Of a DNA stretch of 64,000 nucleotides, positions 61,732-64,000 are shown piece after piece. Both the position numbers and the translations under genes were made by a program. The notes beneath the pieces are model-generated. The model was not told where the DNA came from. It searched no databases and worked only from the letters and a program-made list of their open reading frames with translations. Source of the DNA: Tumidithrix helvetica (GTDB lineage: Bacteria > Cyanobacteriota > Cyanobacteriia > Pseudanabaenales > Pseudanabaenaceae); contig NZ_CBDDRA010000018.1 of assembly GCF_965232925.1 (NCBI RefSeq), forward strand, positions 62,001 through 126,000, in the 5' to 3' direction. Position 1 is the first letter of the stretch. The number at the start of each line of letters is the position of its first letter.

Positions 61732-62934
61732 ATGGGAAGAGCTAATAAAGTCGTCTTAGCATATTCTGGTGGCGTAGACACGTCCGTATGCATCCCCTAT
61801 CTCAAACAAGAGTGGGGCGTTAAAGAGGTCATCACTTTAGCAGCCGATCTAGGACAGGGCGATGAATTAGAACCTATTCGCCTCAAAGCCTTGGCATCGG
61901 GTGCAGAAGTATCCCTCGTCCAAGATGTCGTTGCCGAATTTGTCACCGACTATGCTTTTCCTGCTGTGAAAGCCAATGCCTTTTACGAAAACCGCTATCC
62001 TCTTTCTACGGCTTTAGCCCGCCCGTTGATCGCAAAAATCTTGGTGGATGCCGCTGCTGAGTATGGCGCAGATGCAGTAGCCCATGGTTGTACGGGTAAA
62101 GGCAACGACCAAGTACGTTTTGACGTTTCGATCGCTGCCTTAAATCCCAAACTCAAGGTTTTAGCCCCTGCCCGTGAATGGGGAATGAGCCGCGAACAAA
62201 CGATCGCCTATGGTGAGAAATGTGGCATCCCTTCACCTGTAAAGAAATCTTCGCCCTATAGTATTGACCGTAACTTGCTGGGACGCGCGATCGAAGCAGG
62301 CATTCTCGAAGATGCTTGGCAAGAAGCCCCCGAGGATGTGTTTGTGATGACCAAAGCGATCGCCGATACACCCAATGAGCCCACCTACACTGAGATCGCG
62401 TTTGAGAAAGGCATTCCAGTCGGCTTGAATGGTAATGCCCTCGATCCTGTAGAACTCGTAACGCAGTTGAATGCGATCGCGGGTGGCAATGGCGTTGGTC
62501 GCATCGACATGATCGAAAATCGTCTGGTCGGGATCAAGTCCCGTGAGATTTACGAAACACCTGCCATGAGCGTATTGATTGAAGCGCACCGCGATCTTGA
62601 AAGTCTCACCCTCACCGCTGACTTGACCCAGTACAAGCGCAACATTGAGGAAACCTATTCCCGCATGATCTATAACGGTCTGTGGTACAGCCCCCTGAAA
62701 GTCGCCCTTGATGCTTTTATCGACAGCAGCCAAGAACGGGTATCGGGTACGGTTCGCGTCAAGTTTTTTAAAGGTACTGCGGCAATTGTCGGCCGCAAGT
62801 CGGTCAATTCTCTCTATAATGAAGAGCTAGCTACCTACACCAGTGCTGACCTGTTCGATCATAAAGCAGCTGAAGGCTTTATTTATATCTGGGGCATGCC
62901 TACCCGTGTTTGGTCGCAAACAGCAAACAGCTAA
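61732..62934 (+). CDS. argG: Argininosuccinate synthase
   Basis: ArgG joins citrulline and aspartate with ATP in arginine biosynthesis. The 400-residue length is normal. The PP-loop motif AYSGGVDTS (residues 9-17), the HGCTGKGNDQVRFD segment and SPYSIDRNLLGR are intact. It is preceded by a long leader after the SRP RNA. The PH-domain gene follows by 32 bp. Confidence 0.97.
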   Translation: MGRANKVVLAYSGGVDTSVCIPYLKQEWGVKEVITLAADLGQGDELEPIRLKALASGAEVSLVQDVVAEFVTDYAFPAVKANAFYENRYPLSTALARPLIAKILVDAAAEYGADAVAHGCTGKGNDQVRFDVSIAALNPKLKVLAPAREWGMSREQTIAYGEKCGIPSPVKKSSPYSIDRNLLGRAIEAGILEDAWQEAPEDVFVMTKAIADTPNEPTYTEIAFEKGIPVGLNGNALDPVELVTQLNAIAGGNGVGRIDMIENRLVGIKSREIYETPAMSVLIEAHRDLESLTLTADLTQYKRNIEETYSRMIYNGLWYSPLKVALDAFIDSSQERVSGTVRVKFFKGTAAIVGRKSVNSLYNEELATYTSADLFDHKAAEGFIYIWGMPTRVWSQTANS

Positions 62935-62966
62935 CTCACGGCTAACTCACGGCTAATTTCTACAAT

Positions 62967-63413
62967 ATGGCGAGCGATCCCCCCCGAACAACTTCTGAGG
63001 AACAGGTGTTTTTTAAAGGCAGACCTGCTGCGATCGGCAGTGTCGGTCGCCTGTTTCTCAGCATTATTACCCTCGGAATTGCTTGGCTCTGGTTTTGGCT
63101 AAAAAACATCAATACCCACTATTTGATCACATCGCAACGGATTGTGATTGAAACGGGTATTTTTTCTCAAAAGATTGACACGATTGAACTTTATCTGATC
63201 GATGATATTCAGCTAGAAAAGCCCTTTAGTCAAAGACTAATGGGAACGGGAAATATGCTGCTGGTCACACAGGATATCTCCACACCCAAAGTTTATCTAG
63301 AGCGCTTACCCTTGGATGTCCGCCAGCTTTACGAGCTTATACGCCCTTACATTCAGAAGGGGAGACAACGCTATCGGATGCACAATGATGAGGACTTCGA
63401 TCGGCGATCGTGA
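62967..63413 (+). CDS. Bacterial PH-domain membrane protein
   Basis: The 148-residue protein has a hydrophobic hairpin (about 25-47, GRLFLSIITLGIAWLWFWLKN) and a bPH_2-type domain (NTHYLITSQRIVIETGIFSQKIDTIELYLIDDIQLEKPF; MGTGNMLLVTQD). Such YdbS-like proteins are membrane-associated and of unknown role. The C-terminus is charged. Confidence 0.82.
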   Translation: MASDPPRTTSEEQVFFKGRPAAIGSVGRLFLSIITLGIAWLWFWLKNINTHYLITSQRIVIETGIFSQKIDTIELYLIDDIQLEKPFSQRLMGTGNMLLVTQDISTPKVYLERLPLDVRQLYELIRPYIQKGRQRYRMHNDEDFDRRS

Positions 63414-63645
63414 TGATGGTTCGTACCACAATGAGGTGGTGTTAGGCTAAACTGATGCTAAGGGCTGCGAATTGATTAGGGTTGTATTCCTAATTTTTCG
63501 CTCTGGTGAAATGCGGAAGTTATTAATTCTTAGATTCTCACGAACGGAAGTATTGTTCGCGATTAAAAAGGCAATTCATAGAATTTCCGTTAAACTCCCG
63601 TTAAACTAAAGTAATACAACTCATAGCACCGTACGATTAGCAGAA

Positions 63646-64000
63646 ATGTCATCATCTTCTTCGATTTCAGTTAGAGAGCTACCCCTGTTTCCATTGCCTG
63701 AAGTTGTGCTTTTCCCCGGACAGTCTCTCCCTCTGCACATCTTTGAGTATCGCTATCGCATGATGATCAACACTGTCTTAGAAAGCGATGGCTATTTTGG
63801 CGTATTGATGTGGGACTCTGAGGCAGGACAACCGACCAATGTTGGGTGCTGCGCCAAAATTGTGCAACACCACCGCATGCCTGACGATCGCTTTAAACTC
63901 TTAACCCTCGGACAACAAAGATTTCGGGTGTTGGAATATATTCGCCAGACCCCCTATCGCGTGGGCTTAGTGGAATGGATTGAAGATGAGCCTAGTAACG
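63646..64000 (+). CDS. Lon substrate-binding-domain protein (N-terminal part, cut by window edge)
   Basis: From the ATG at 63646 the frame stays open for 118 codons to the window end. It contains a LON_substr_bdg domain start (RELPLFPLPEVVLFPGQSLPLHIFEYRYRMM), followed by ESDGYFGVLMWDS and LLTLGQQRFRVLE. Cyanobacteria encode short stand-alone proteins of this type, about 210 residues long by my recollection. They lack the protease part of Lon. Function unknown. Confidence 0.85.
   Translation, partial: MSSSSSISVRELPLFPLPEVVLFPGQSLPLHIFEYRYRMMINTVLESDGYFGVLMWDSEAGQPTNVGCCAKIVQHHRMPDDRFKLLTLGQQRFRVLEYIRQTPYRVGLVEWIEDEPSN

Noticed and set aside
1..64000. tRNA or rRNA genes
   Set aside because: I looked for T-loop type sequences (GGTTCGAATCC-like) and conserved rRNA words and found none that fold with the rest of a tRNA.

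Overview
The window is chromosomal DNA from a cyanobacterium. It carries genes for oxygenic photosynthesis and carbon fixation (phosphoribulokinase, the aerobic Mg-protoporphyrin ester cyclase AcsF, the photosystem I assembly factor Ycf3), a cyAbrB regulator, a DUF1816 protein and a cyanobacterial-type exosortase. The octamer GCGATCGC (HIP1) is scattered over most genes, which is a cyanobacterial genome signature. A Pseudanabaena-like relative is a guess only; no rRNA gene is present to decide it.

Layout. 1-3.5 kb: the start of a membrane-protein gene that runs off the left edge, then a di-heme peroxidase and an adenylate cyclase whose genes overlap by 4 bp. 3.6-8 kb: an SbcD-like nuclease, a Yip1-type membrane protein, an internally deleted insertion sequence and an SGNH hydrolase. 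8.3-19.9 kb: housekeeping genes (hisD, cyanoexosortase, gatA, a STAS protein, mini-RNase III, RlmB, pgl, asnS, prk). 19.9-23.2 kb: a graveyard of three transposase types around aroA, plus a TPR scrap. 23.3-28.5 kb: acsF, a nuclease-fold protein, ylqF/rbgA, a Psb32-like protein and an XPB-type helicase. 28.7-32.5 kb: a partner-switching kinase and phosphatase next to an unusual four-domain Alg13-Alg14-STAS-priming glycosyltransferase fusion. 32.5-47 kb: an FAD oxidase, a binding protein plus hybrid histidine kinase pair, rimI, ligA, tfoX-like, cyAbrB, an RRM protein, an ABC-2 permease, ycf3, gatC and a Uma2 protein. 47-56 kb: a surface-glycan locus with three GT-A/GT-B transferases, a glycosyltransferase acting beside an acyltransferase, and two tandem GT39/GT83-like membrane transferases. 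56-64 kb: a cytosine deaminase-like hydrolase, a CHASE2 cyclase divergent from a FecR-domain protein, the SRP RNA, argG, a PH-domain protein and a Lon-substrate-binding-domain gene cut by the right edge.

The most interesting region is 28.7-32.5 kb. There a phosphatase and an anti-sigma-type kinase sit beside a polysaccharide-priming enzyme that carries its own STAS domain, and that domain has lost the phosphorylatable serine. This suggests direct protein-level control of exopolysaccharide initiation. Other points of note are a roughly 103-bp mobile-element-like repeat family (two full copies and one half copy), two IS ends whose outside 9 bp are exact reverse complements, two long perfect palindromes, and a likely ATT start codon in a STAS gene.
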